This document shows positions 16,137 through 26,602 of a DNA stretch of 34,033 bases, piece by piece (positions within the stretch are counted from its first letter, which is position 1; each line of letters opens with the position of its first letter). Below the pieces are notes generated by a model. That model saw only the letters and a program-made list of their open reading frames with translations. It ran no database searches and was not told where the DNA came from. The stretch comes from Mesorhizobium sp. dw_380 (GTDB taxonomy: Bacteria > Pseudomonadota > Alphaproteobacteria > Rhizobiales > Rhizobiaceae), in the NCBI RefSeq assembly GCF_018588885.1, contig NZ_JAFFIW010000053.1, positions 1 to 34,033 of the forward strand, written 5' to 3'. The position numbers and the translations under genes were made by a program.

Positions 16137-16244
16137 TGACGCCAAAATATGCCACTCCGCTTCCGGGCAATCATTAGTCCCTTGTGCGGCTTCTTCAATT
16201 TTCGACCTTACCGGGATCGGGCTCTTTTGCGCCCGAATGACATC

Positions 16245-18050
16245 ATGGCTCGTTTCAAGATCGATTTGCGCGCCAGCGCCTTTCGCAGCGTTCTTGGTTT
16301 CACGCTTACCCATTGGCGGCGCCAGCCCTGGCGGCTTTCGCTCATCATGGGCGGTTTCCTGCTGTCGACGCTGGCCGACGTCCTGACGCCGCTTTATTCC
16401 GGGCGGCTGGTCGACGCCGTCGCCAGCAGCGCCGGCGCGGACGCCATTGCCTGGAATGCCGCGATGACGGCGTTCTCCATGCTGATAGCGCTGGCGCTGA
16501 CCGGCGTTGTGCTACGCAACCTTGCCTTCATGGGGATCGTCGAACTGACGCTGAAGATGATGGCCGACATTGCCGCCGACGCCTTCCATCGCGTCCAGCG
16601 CTTTTCCACCGACTGGCACGCCAACAGCTTTGCCGGCTCGACCGTGCGCAAGGTGACGCGCGGCATGTGGGCGCTCGACCTGCTCAACGACACCATCCTC
16701 ATCGCGCTGCTGCCGTCGGTCGTCATGTTGGCCGGCTCGACGCTGCTGCTTGGCTGGTTCTGGCCGCTGATGGGCGCGGTCGTTGCCGCCGGTTCGGTGC
16801 TGTTCATCATGGTGACGGCGATGCTGTCGCTCGGCTATGTCGCACCGGCGGCAAGGCTCGCAAACACCTGGGACACTCGCCTCGGCGGCTCGCTGGCCGA
16901 TGCGGTGAGCTGCAATGCCGTGGTCAAGGGCTTTGGCGCCGAGGAGCGCGAGGAGCGCCGCCTCGCCAGCGTGGTCGCCAAATGGCGTGCGCGCACGCGG
17001 CGCACCTGGGTGCGCGGCACCATCAACGGCACCACGCAAGGGGCGCTGCTGCTGGTCATGCGCGCCGCGGTGATCGGCCTGGCGCTGATGCTGTGGTCGT
17101 GGGGCCAGGCGAGCGCCGGCGATGTCGCCTTCGTATTGACCTCGTTCTTCGTGCTGCAGGGCTATTTGCGTGACATAGGCACGCATATCCGCAATTTGCA
17201 GCGCTCGATCAACGACATGGAGGAACTGGTCGATTTCCAGTCGGAACCGCTGGGCATCGAAGACCGGCCCGGCGCCAGGCCGATCCGGATCACACAAGGG
17301 GCGATCAGCTTCGACAACGTCACCTTTCACTACGGCAGTCACCGGTCGGCGCTCTACCGCGACTTTTCGGTCGATATCGCGCCGGGTGAACGTGTCGGGC
17401 TCGTCGGCCACTCGGGGTCGGGCAAGACGACCTTCGTCAAGCTCATCCAGCGGCTCTACGACGTGAATGCGGGAAAGATCCTGATCGACGGCCAGGATAT
17501 TTCGCGGGTGGCGCAAGCGTCGCTGCGTGGGCAGATCGCCATCGTCCAGCAGGAGCCGATCCTGTTTCACCGGTCGCTGGCCGAAAACATCGCCTATAGC
17601 AGGCCGACTGCGACGCAAGGTGAGATCGAGCACGCCGCCAGGCTGGCGAGCGCGCATGACTTCATCATCGGCCTGCCGAAGGGTTATGGCACGCTGGTCG
17701 GCGAGCGCGGCGTGAAACTGTCGGGCGGCGAGCGGCAGCGCGTGGCGATCGCGCGCGCTTTCCTTGCCGATGCCCGCATCCTGATCCTGGACGAGGCGAC
17801 ATCGAGCCTCGATTCGGAATCGGAGGTGCTGATCCAGCAAGCGATGGAACGGCTGATGGTCGGCCGCACGACGCTGGTCATCGCGCACCGGCTTTCGACG
17901 GTGAGGGCGCTCGACAGGCTGCTGGTCTTCGACCGCGGCAAGATCGTCGAGGAAGGCTCGCATGACGAGTTGATCCGGCTGAAGGGCGGGATCTACCGCC
18001 GCCTCTTCGAGCGCCAGGCACTTGAACTGACCAAGGGCCTTGTCGGCTGA
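16245..18050 (+). CDS. ABC exporter, fused permease and ATPase
   Basis: A 601-residue half-transporter: six transmembrane segments in an ABC transmembrane domain (residues about 20-310) fused to an ATPase domain. Walker A GHSGSGKT is at 388-395, the Q-loop is in VQQEPILFH, the signature LSGGE at 492-496, Walker B ILILDEATSS around D516, and the H-loop in IAHRLS. It is MsbA-like in architecture and would work as a homodimer, exporting a lipid, peptide or drug; the substrate cannot be told from sequence. The ATG at 16245 gives the usual exporter length; an open extension to 16149 runs through the leader and looks non-coding. Only a poor ribosome binding site precedes 16245, which would suit a regulated leader. 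Confidence 0.92.
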   Translation: MARFKIDLRASAFRSVLGFTLTHWRRQPWRLSLIMGGFLLSTLADVLTPLYSGRLVDAVASSAGADAIAWNAAMTAFSMLIALALTGVVLRNLAFMGIVELTLKMMADIAADAFHRVQRFSTDWHANSFAGSTVRKVTRGMWALDLLNDTILIALLPSVVMLAGSTLLLGWFWPLMGAVVAAGSVLFIMVTAMLSLGYVAPAARLANTWDTRLGGSLADAVSCNAVVKGFGAEEREERRLASVVAKWRARTRRTWVRGTINGTTQGALLLVMRAAVIGLALMLWSWGQASAGDVAFVLTSFFVLQGYLRDIGTHIRNLQRSINDMEELVDFQSEPLGIEDRPGARPIRITQGAISFDNVTFHYGSHRSALYRDFSVDIAPGERVGLVGHSGSGKTTFVKLIQRLYDVNAGKILIDGQDISRVAQASLRGQIAIVQQEPILFHRSLAENIAYSRPTATQGEIEHAARLASAHDFIIGLPKGYGTLVGERGVKLSGGERQRVAIARAFLADARILILDEATSSLDSESEVLIQQAMERLMVGRTTLVIAHRLSTVRALDRLLVFDRGKIVEEGSHDELIRLKGGIYRRLFERQALELTKGLVG

Positions 18051-18053
18051 CTT

Positions 18054-18087
18054 GAGGTGGCCTCCGGTTTCAGCCGGAGGTCACCTC
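18054..18087. terminator. Long hairpin after the ABC exporter
   Basis: GAGGTG-g-CCTCCGG (18054-18067) pairs with CCGGAGG-t-CACCTC (18074-18087) around a 6-nt loop, a 13-bp stem with a single internal mismatch. It begins four bases after the stop codon. No T-tract follows, so it may terminate weakly or protect the 3' end of the transcript. Confidence 0.6.
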
Positions 18088-18374
18088 ATCGGGCGCCTGA
18101 GATGTGCGAAGTCCCCGTTATTTAGCGTGTGCTGGCCGGGCAAATCGGCCTATGAAGTCCGCGGTCGCAGCGGGAGACGGCAGGAGTGATGCGACGCGGT
18201 ATCCAAGTCCTTTTCCATATTTTTCCATATACTGAGTCTCGAGACATTTTGTTTATGATGCCGATCGAGATACGTTGTTTCAACCATTGGTTTGTATATC
18301 CTTACTCGAAGCAACCCAGAGGCGATCGATGCAATCCTGGGATCCGACTACCCAGCGCAGGATTTCGCCCTACG
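18088..18374 (+). other. AT-rich upstream region with a 10-bp tandem repeat
   Basis: About 290 bp between the exporter's hairpin and the next gene. From about 18205 to 18310 it is far more AT-rich than the rest of the window. It holds a perfect tandem duplication, TTTTCCATAT twice (18211-18230), and a 10-bp palindrome GTCTCGAGAC (18236-18245). A promoter for the following gene is likely here, but I cannot place hexamers at good spacing. The reading frame of the next gene is open back to 18186; I regard that part as non-coding because it is compositionally different. Confidence 0.45.
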
Positions 18375-19556
18375 ATGCATCTTGGTTCCGCAAATGCTGC
18401 CCCGGAAAAGGTAGTTTCGCCGTCGGTGCTGGAATCTCAGCATGGTTCGGTTCGGCCGCTCGCTGCCGAAGATCTCGAGCGCGTCGCCGCACTCTTCCTG
18501 ACGAAGTTCCGCCGCCGCCGGCGTCACCTCCTCGATCGCGCGATCGCTGAGACGGCCGAGTATATGAGGGAGATTTATCTTGACCCCGCCGGCCAGTCCG
18601 GTGCGAGCAGCGCTCTTGTCCACATCAACCGGCAGGGTGGTCTTGGTGGGTTCCTCGGCGTCCTGAAAGCCCGTTACGAACTCAACGGAGCGGCATTGAA
18701 CGCGGCGATTATCGGTCCGTTTATGGCCGACCCAGGCACCGACAACGGCTTGGCGGGACCGCAATTGCTGCGTGCCTTGCATCAAGGTGGATTCGATCTG
18801 CAGCTGACCGATTCAGCCAACCGGGTATCTTTGGCCTTCGCGCGCCCGATGAAGTATCAGCTCCTGCCGGTGCATTGTTTGGGATGGACCTGTATTTTCC
18901 GGCCGGCCGCAATGGCCGCCGCCGCACTGCATCGTAAATGGCCCGGCCTGCCTCGCCTGGCGCTCGATCCCTGCGCGAGAGCATTCGATGCTCTTGCTAA
19001 AAGAAGGTTTGCATCCCCGGTCCAGCTTTCATCGCCGCAACGGGTCCACAGTGAGCCGATCGATGCCGCGCAATTTGCCGAGCGGCTGCCGACCTTGCTG
19101 TCCGATTACTCTCTTCGTCCGAGTTGGAGGGATGGCGAGCTGTCACGGCTGCTCGCGCTGGCGGCCGAGAAGCGGGCCGATGGCCCACTTCATTTCGGTG
19201 GGACTTACGACAAAACGGGCAAAATGCTCGGTTGTTATGCCTTCTACGGCCAAACCGGCGATATCGCGAACTTGTTGCAAATCCAGGCGTCCGGATCTCA
19301 CTGGGGCTCGACGCTGGATGGCCTTATCGCGGCCGCGCGGGATATGGGCTGCGTGGGTATCACCGGGCAGACGCACAGCAGATTCATGCCTCAACTCTTC
19401 GGCTATAAGAATCTCTTCTTCCGCTATGCCGGGGGGACGATGGTCCGCTCGCGAATCCCCGAGGTCGCGGAAGCGGTCCGCTCCGGCGACATCTTTATCG
19501 GTGGCTTGATGGGCGACCGTTGGACCCGCCTCAGCTCCGATGACTTCGGCCGCTGA
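18375..19556 (+). CDS. Acetyltransferase-like protein of unknown role
   Basis: A 393-residue protein that I recognise only loosely. The stretch VRPLAAEDLERVAALFLTKFRRRR resembles the first strand and helix of a GNAT acetyltransferase, and the C-terminal half (GKMLGCYAFYGQTGDIANLLQI, then GSTLDGLIAAARDMGCVGITGQ) resembles a second GNAT-like fold, suggesting a two-domain acyltransferase. No clear acetyl-CoA Q/RxxGxG/A loop is visible, and there is no signal peptide or membrane segment. The ATG at 18375 has AGGA 12 nt upstream, longer than ideal; ATGs at 18258 and 18261 are alternatives. It follows the ABC exporter on the same strand but behind its own AT-rich region, so a functional link is only a guess. 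Confidence 0.6.
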   Translation: MHLGSANAAPEKVVSPSVLESQHGSVRPLAAEDLERVAALFLTKFRRRRRHLLDRAIAETAEYMREIYLDPAGQSGASSALVHINRQGGLGGFLGVLKARYELNGAALNAAIIGPFMADPGTDNGLAGPQLLRALHQGGFDLQLTDSANRVSLAFARPMKYQLLPVHCLGWTCIFRPAAMAAAALHRKWPGLPRLALDPCARAFDALAKRRFASPVQLSSPQRVHSEPIDAAQFAERLPTLLSDYSLRPSWRDGELSRLLALAAEKRADGPLHFGGTYDKTGKMLGCYAFYGQTGDIANLLQIQASGSHWGSTLDGLIAAARDMGCVGITGQTHSRFMPQLFGYKNLFFRYAGGTMVRSRIPEVAEAVRSGDIFIGGLMGDRWTRLSSDDFGR

Positions 19557-19706
19557 TCGCCTTCATCTCAACCGGCGCCGGCTCCGCAGGACTGCCGCCG
19601 CCTATGCACCGGCTGGTCTTTTCATTCCAGTCGCCATGTTCTATGTCTGCGGCTCAGCGCGGGGGCGCATCTTGTCAACCACAAAGGCATCCGGTACGCC
19701 CCGTTC

Positions 19707-21080
19707 ATGACAGTTACCGTTCGTTTTGCTCCCTCGCCAACCGGCCGCATCCATATCGGCAATGCGCGCACCGCTCTGTTCAACTGGCTGTTTGCCTTGA
19801 ACAACAAGGGACGCTTCATCCAGCGCTTCGACGACACCGACATAGCCCGTTCGAAGCAGGAGTTCTCCGACGCCATCCTCTACGACCTGCACTGGCTGGG
19901 CATTTTTCCCGATGTCACTGAGTATCAGTCGCGGCGCTTTGAAATCTATGACGCGGCCGTCGAGCGGTTGAAGGCGGCGGGCGTTCTCTATGCCTGCTAC
20001 GAAACGCCGGAGGAACTCGATCTCAGACGAAAGGTGCGCCGTACGCGCGGCCTGCCGCCGGTGTACGGCCGCGAGGCGCTGACGCTGACGCAGGAGCAGG
20101 TCGCCGAATACCAGTCCGACGGCCGTCGGCCGCACTGGCGCTTCCTGCTGCCCAATTTCACTGCCGATCCGCAGCAGCCGGAACGCACGGAGGTCCATTG
20201 GAACGATCTGGTGCGTGGCGAGGAAACGGTCGATCTGGCCTCGCTGTCCGACCCGGTCCTGGTGCGCGAGGACGGCACCTATCTCTACACGCTGCCGTCC
20301 GTCCTCGACGACATTGAAATGGGCGTCAGTCATGTCATCCGTGGTGACGACCATGTCACCAACACCGGCGTGCAGATCGCCCTGTTCAAGGCGCTGGGTG
20401 CCGAGCCGCCGGTCTTCGGCCATCATAATCTTTTGACCACCGCCTCGGGCGAGGGGCTGTCGAAGCGCACCGGAGCGCTCTCCATCGAAAGCCTGCGCGA
20501 GGATGGCATCGAGCCGATGGCCGTCGCTTCGCTGGCCGTGCTGGTCGGCACTTCAGAGAATGTCGCGGCCGCGCATGATCTGAGCGAACTTGCCGGCCAT
20601 TTCGACCCGGCCGCGACCTCGAAATCATCGGCCAAGTTCGATCCGGACGAGCTTTTCGTGCTCAACCGCGTTCTCCTGCACCACATGCCGTTCGACGAGG
20701 CACGAGACAGGCTGATGGTGCTTGGCATCTCCGGTGAACAGGCCGAACCGTTCTGGCTGGCGGTGCGCGGCAATCTCGACCGGCTTGCCGACGCGGTGGC
20801 CTGGTGGCGCATCCTGCGCGAGGGGCCGCAGGAGAGATCCGAATTTTCGGCCGACGACCGAGATTTTCTTCATCAGGCCTTCGACGTCCTGCCCGAAGAA
20901 CCCTGGAACGGCACCGTCTGGAAAGATTGGACCGGCAAGATCAGGGAAGCGACCGGGCGCAAGGGTAAGGGGCTGTTCATGCCGCTCAGACTTGCGCTTA
21001 CCGGGCTGCCTTCGGGGCCGGAGCTTGCAGATTTATTGCCGCTGATGGGTCGGGAAGGAACGTTGGCCCGACGACCCTGA
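19707..21080 (+). CDS. gltX: Glutamyl-tRNA synthetase
   Basis: GltX charges tRNA with glutamate. The 457-residue class I synthetase has the HIGH motif as HIGN (residues 16-19, in FAPSPTGRIHIGNARTA) and the KMSKS loop as LSKR (251-254, in GEGLSKRTGALS). The family segment HVIRGDDHVTNTGVQI is also present. Alphaproteobacteria usually carry two GltX paralogues, one of which can misacylate tRNA-Gln for the GatCAB amidotransferase route; this copy, with HIGN and GLSKRTGALS, looks like one of the pair, but which specificity it has cannot be settled here. The last 83 bp overlap the 3' end of the convergent DUF2865 gene. Confidence 0.94.
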   Translation: MTVTVRFAPSPTGRIHIGNARTALFNWLFALNNKGRFIQRFDDTDIARSKQEFSDAILYDLHWLGIFPDVTEYQSRRFEIYDAAVERLKAAGVLYACYETPEELDLRRKVRRTRGLPPVYGREALTLTQEQVAEYQSDGRRPHWRFLLPNFTADPQQPERTEVHWNDLVRGEETVDLASLSDPVLVREDGTYLYTLPSVLDDIEMGVSHVIRGDDHVTNTGVQIALFKALGAEPPVFGHHNLLTTASGEGLSKRTGALSIESLREDGIEPMAVASLAVLVGTSENVAAAHDLSELAGHFDPAATSKSSAKFDPDELFVLNRVLLHHMPFDEARDRLMVLGISGEQAEPFWLAVRGNLDRLADAVAWWRILREGPQERSEFSADDRDFLHQAFDVLPEEPWNGTVWKDWTGKIREATGRKGKGLFMPLRLALTGLPSGPELADLLPLMGREGTLARRP

Positions 21081-22200
21081 CCTTGCGCTGTTCCGGCGGC
21101 AAGGCGGACACGGGCGATGTCACCGGTTTCGCGGAAAGCCGCTTGATGGCTTCGCGGTCGAGCCCGCCTGCCATATTGGCCAGGGTTTCCGGGTCGGCGC
21201 CTGGATCGGGCTTTGAGGCCGGGACGGGAACGACCGGTGCGGCTTCGGTTTCGGGCTGCGACCGCTGCTGATACGGCGCGTTGCCGCCAATGATCTGGAA
21301 ATCCTGAGTGGCGGCATTACAGCCGCAGGCCGGCGGTCGCGACATGTTGGGCTGCTTATAGAGATAGGCGGTCGGCAATTCGCTATACGGTCTGCCGGTG
21401 ACCGATGATGTCATCGATGCCGAATCGTCGTCCATGCCGCGCGAATAGAAGACCTGCATCTCGGTGCCAGGGCAGCTCGATTCGCAATTCTTCTGGTCGC
21501 GCTCGAAATCGCCGACCGAGGCAGCGTTCGACATCGGGAAGAAATAGCCGTCGCAGGTGCGCACGCAGCTGGTGTGGAACTCACCGCCGGTGCCCGGCAA
21601 GTCCGGACTGCCGGGTTGGTTCAGGACGCGGCGGACATTGCGCTCCTCGCCGGGATCGTCGGGTTCGTCAAGCGTGTCGCCCTGCCGGCTGTCATTGCCG
21701 AAAAGCTGGTCGAACAGGTTCGCGTTGCCGTCTTCGCCTCGGTCGGCTTCCCGCGGCGGATCGCGGCGCGGCGCAACCGTGTCGTCGCGGCAGCCATTGG
21801 CGTCGAGCGCGGCCAGGATGCGGCCGCGGTCGCGACGTGACCCGCCGCCGGCGAGCAGGGCACGCTTGGCCTGGAGACTGTCGAGATTGGCGTTCATGCG
21901 GTCGATGGTGGCGTTGAGCCCGGCGCATTGGTTGATGTTGCGGGAAAACAGCGAAAACCCGCAACCGGCGCTGCTCGCTTGGCCGCGGGCCTTCGAGATC
22001 TGTTCGCGCTGCCGGTCGATCGCGGCGTCGTATTTGCGGACCATTGCCGGGCCACCGCCACCGCCGCGCGAAGCCCCAAGATCAGCCTCCAACTGCCGGC
22101 AGACCCGCGAGGCGGCCTGTGGCTCGGTGATGGTGGCGCCGGACAGCAGGAGGCCAAGCAGCATGGCAGCATGCGCCCGCTTCAACCCTCCGCTTGTCAT
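20998..22200 (-). CDS. DUF2865 exported Cys-rich protein
   Basis: A 400-residue protein with an N-terminal signal peptide (hydrophobic core MLLGLLLSGATI, likely cleavage after about residue 29-30), so periplasmic or envelope-associated. A helical N-terminal part with several cysteines (C34, C80, C92) is followed by a charged linker and the DUF2865 core (about residues 207-315): SCVRTCDGYFFPMS, a CESSCPGTEMQVFY pair and the ACGC segment. The even spread of cysteines suggests disulfides. The C-terminus is Pro-rich and ends inside the gltX overlap. Function is unknown; the family is largely confined to Rhizobiales. Confidence 0.88.
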   Translation of the reverse strand: MTSGGLKRAHAAMLLGLLLSGATITEPQAASRVCRQLEADLGASRGGGGGPAMVRKYDAAIDRQREQISKARGQASSAGCGFSLFSRNINQCAGLNATIDRMNANLDSLQAKRALLAGGGSRRDRGRILAALDANGCRDDTVAPRRDPPREADRGEDGNANLFDQLFGNDSRQGDTLDEPDDPGEERNVRRVLNQPGSPDLPGTGGEFHTSCVRTCDGYFFPMSNAASVGDFERDQKNCESSCPGTEMQVFYSRGMDDDSASMTSSVTGRPYSELPTAYLYKQPNMSRPPACGCNAATQDFQIIGGNAPYQQRSQPETEAAPVVPVPASKPDPGADPETLANMAGGLDREAIKRLSAKPVTSPVSALPPEQRKVRVVGPTFLPDPSAAINLQAPAPKAAR

Positions 22201-22348
22201 CCGCCTGAATCCCGCTGGCCTGTGGTCGCCAAGCTACCCGTTCGCGGTTAATCGTCTATTTCGGATGCGGTCCAGTGGTTGGCCGAAAGGCGGTGATCAA
22301 TTCGGCTTGCGCGCTCGATGGATGGCCGGCAGCCCGCTCCGGCGGCTG

Positions 22349-23029
22349 TCAGAACTTGTAGTTCATGCCGATCTTGACCGCATTGAACGTGTTGTCGAAC
22401 GTGGTGTTGGAGTTGACATCATAGTCGATGGTCTGGTCCCGCAGATCGACATATTGATATTCGAACTTTGCCGACCAATGGTCCGAGATCGCTTGCTCCA
22501 GTCCGGCGCCGATGGTCCAGCCGACCTTGGTGTTCTTCTCGGAAGAGCTGTTCAGGGGGCCGTCGAGATAGCGGTTCTCGACGCTTCCGAACGCCAGGCC
22601 GCCGGTCCCGTAGATCAGGGTGCGATCGAACGCATAGCCTGCCCTGGCGCGAAGCGTTCCAAACCAGTCCACCTTGGTGTCGTAAGTATCGCCTTCGCCA
22701 ACATGGATCTCATCGGAGTGCCCCTTGATGTCGGCTCCGGAAAAATCGGCCTCGACGCCGAGAACAGCGGAGTTGATCTGGTGGTTGTAGCCGATTTGGA
22801 CGCCGCCCAGGAAACCATCCGTGTCGTAGTCCTGCGAACCCTGGATAGTTGGCGTGTTCGGCAGATTGTAAGCCGCATCGGTCTGTCCGAAACCGTAGCC
22901 GATTTGCCCGCCGACATAGACGCCGGACCAGTCGTGGACGGTTGTGGGTTCGAAACTGACTGCGTCGGCGGCGAGTGCTTGTCCGCTGATCAGGGAGAGC
23001 AATGCCGATGCAAGCGACAGACCCTTCAT
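22349..23029 (-). CDS. Omp25/Omp31-like outer membrane beta-barrel protein
   Basis: A 226-residue porin-like protein with a signal peptide (residues 1-20, cleavage after ALA) and an eight-strand barrel of the rhizobial/Brucella Omp25 type. Marks are WSGVYVGGQIGYGFG at the mature N-terminus, FLGGVQIGYNHQI, LRARAGYAFDRTLIYGTGGLAFG, WTIGAGLEQAISDHWSAKFEYQYVDL, and a terminal Phe (KIGMNYKF) used by the BAM complex. The ATG at 23029 has GAGG about 5 nt upstream; a TTG-started extension to 23197 would bury the signal peptide and is rejected. Role: outer-membrane integrity. Confidence 0.93.
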   Translation of the reverse strand: MKGLSLASALLSLISGQALAADAVSFEPTTVHDWSGVYVGGQIGYGFGQTDAAYNLPNTPTIQGSQDYDTDGFLGGVQIGYNHQINSAVLGVEADFSGADIKGHSDEIHVGEGDTYDTKVDWFGTLRARAGYAFDRTLIYGTGGLAFGSVENRYLDGPLNSSSEKNTKVGWTIGAGLEQAISDHWSAKFEYQYVDLRDQTIDYDVNSNTTFDNTFNAVKIGMNYKF

Positions 23030-23219
23030 GACGTCCTCGCCGCCAAACCAGATGCGCAACCGTATCAGGTCGGCTTTCCCTGTGAAATCCGCTTCCGGCC
23101 AACGCCGATTTTCCGCAATCGGAAGTTGCCGGCCAGCAACACCTCGGTTTTGGACGAGGTGGTCGCCGGCAGATGAGGGAAGCTGTCCTCGGCCCAAACT
23201 GAACCCGCTGGAGCCCAGC

Positions 23220-25544
<2,325 letters not shown>

Positions 25545-25649
25545 TCCGGCCCTCCCTGCGCTCTGCCTGCGACCCTTCTTAGCATGCGGCCGCGGTTTTT
25601 CGAGATGCCAAATGACGCAATCGCAGATCACATCAGCGAGACAGGAATA

Positions 25650-25665
25650 GCTGATTTATTTCAGC
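25650..25665 (-). terminator. Short hairpin between the SDR gene and maeB
   Basis: A 5-bp stem, GCTGA (25650-25654) and TCAGC (25661-25665), with a 6-nt AT loop lies 40 bp after the SDR stop on the minus strand. It has no T-tract. It may mark the end of the SDR transcript; the same 160-bp gap must also hold the maeB ribosome binding site and perhaps its promoter. Confidence 0.3.
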
Positions 25666-25704
25666 CGCTTGGACAGGGTTTCTTCTGCACTGAGATTGTA
25701 GAGG

Positions 25705-26484
25705 TCAGAAGGCGCTGACGTAGAGACCGCCGTCGACCGGTATGTTCTGCCCGGTCAGGTAGCCGGCATGGACCGAGCACAGGAAGGCGCAGATCTGGCC
25801 GAATTCCTCAGGCGTGCCGAGCCGCTTGGCCGGCACATCGGCGCTGATGCGGGTCTTGCGCGCCGCGGCAGCAGCGGGGTCCTCGACGGTGCCGGCCTCA
25901 TGCGGGCCGCGCAGACGGTCGGTATCGAGCTTGCCGGGCAAGAGACTGTTGATGGTCACGTTGCGGTCGATCACCGTTCGCGCCACGCCGGCAAGGAACG
26001 AGGTCAGACCGGCGCGCGCGCCCGACGACAGGTCGAGACCGGGAATAGGGACGTAGACGGACAGCGAGGTGATGTTGACGATGCGCCCGAAGCCGCGCGC
26101 GGCCATGCCATCGAGCACGGCCTGCACCAGCTCGATTGGCGTCACCATGTTCTGGGTGACGCCTTCGAGGATTTTGCCGCGATCGAGTTCGCGAAAATCG
26201 CGCAGCGGCGGACCGCCATTGTTGTTGACGAGAATGTCGGCTTCGGGGCAGGCGGCGAGCAGCGCCTTCTGCACATCCGGCTTGGAGACGTCGCCGACGA
26301 CTTCCGTCACCGTCACGCCATAGCGCTCGCGCAGCTCCGCGGCGGTTTTCGCCACCAGGTCGGCGTTGCGGCCGTTGACGACGATATCGCAGCCGGCCTC
26401 GGCCAACGCCATGGCGCAGCCTTTTCCAAGCCCCTTGCTCGAAGCGCAGACGATGGCCTTCTTTCCGCTGATACCGAGATCCAT
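25705..26484 (-). CDS. Atypical SDR family oxidoreductase (BKR-like)
   Basis: A 259-residue Rossmann-fold protein of the short-chain dehydrogenase/reductase superfamily, close to 3-oxoacyl-ACP reductases. Several hallmark residues differ. The cofactor motif TGxxxGxG reads CASSKGLG (13-20), the NNAG motif reads NNNGGPP (87-93), and after the catalytic-type S140 the expected YxxxK is S153-S-G-A-R157. This matches a known SDR subgroup that lacks a perfect catalytic tetrad; the reaction is unknown. The C-terminal GYLTGQNIPVDGGLYVSAF is classical. The ATG has AGGAG about 8 nt upstream. It is divergent from the metallophosphoesterase gene. Confidence 0.9.
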   Translation of the reverse strand: MDLGISGKKAIVCASSKGLGKGCAMALAEAGCDIVVNGRNADLVAKTAAELRERYGVTVTEVVGDVSKPDVQKALLAACPEADILVNNNGGPPLRDFRELDRGKILEGVTQNMVTPIELVQAVLDGMAARGFGRIVNITSLSVYVPIPGLDLSSGARAGLTSFLAGVARTVIDRNVTINSLLPGKLDTDRLRGPHEAGTVEDPAAAAARKTRISADVPAKRLGTPEEFGQICAFLCSVHAGYLTGQNIPVDGGLYVSAF

Positions 26485-26513
26485 GACGATTTCTCCTGTG
26501 ATTTGGCCGGCAG

Positions 26514-26555
26514 GCTAGCGCTAGCGCTGGACCAATCGCAACCGTCATACGGTTG
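26514..26555. promoter_or_regulatory. Dyads in the SDR/metallophosphoesterase divergent region
   Basis: Two symmetrical sites lie in the 118-bp divergent spacer. GCTAGCGCTAGC (26514-26525) is a perfect 12-bp palindrome, and overlapping it AGCGCTAGCGCT (26517-26528) is another. CAACCGT-cat-ACGGTTG (26539-26555) is a 7-bp inverted repeat with a 3-nt centre, the size of a typical dimeric repressor operator. I cannot name the regulator. Confidence 0.4.
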
Positions 26556-26602
26556 TTGCATGAATCGGGGCATAGGCTGCTCGAAAGCAAGGTGAAATCG
26601 CG

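Noticed and set aside
18375..19556. Toxin or phage-derived gene
   Set aside because: There is no partner antitoxin, integrase or attachment repeat nearby, and the coding part has base composition like the rest of the window.
23030..23197. N-terminal extension of the Omp25-like protein from a TTG
   Set aside because: It would place 56 residues before a clear signal peptide, which must be at the N-terminus.
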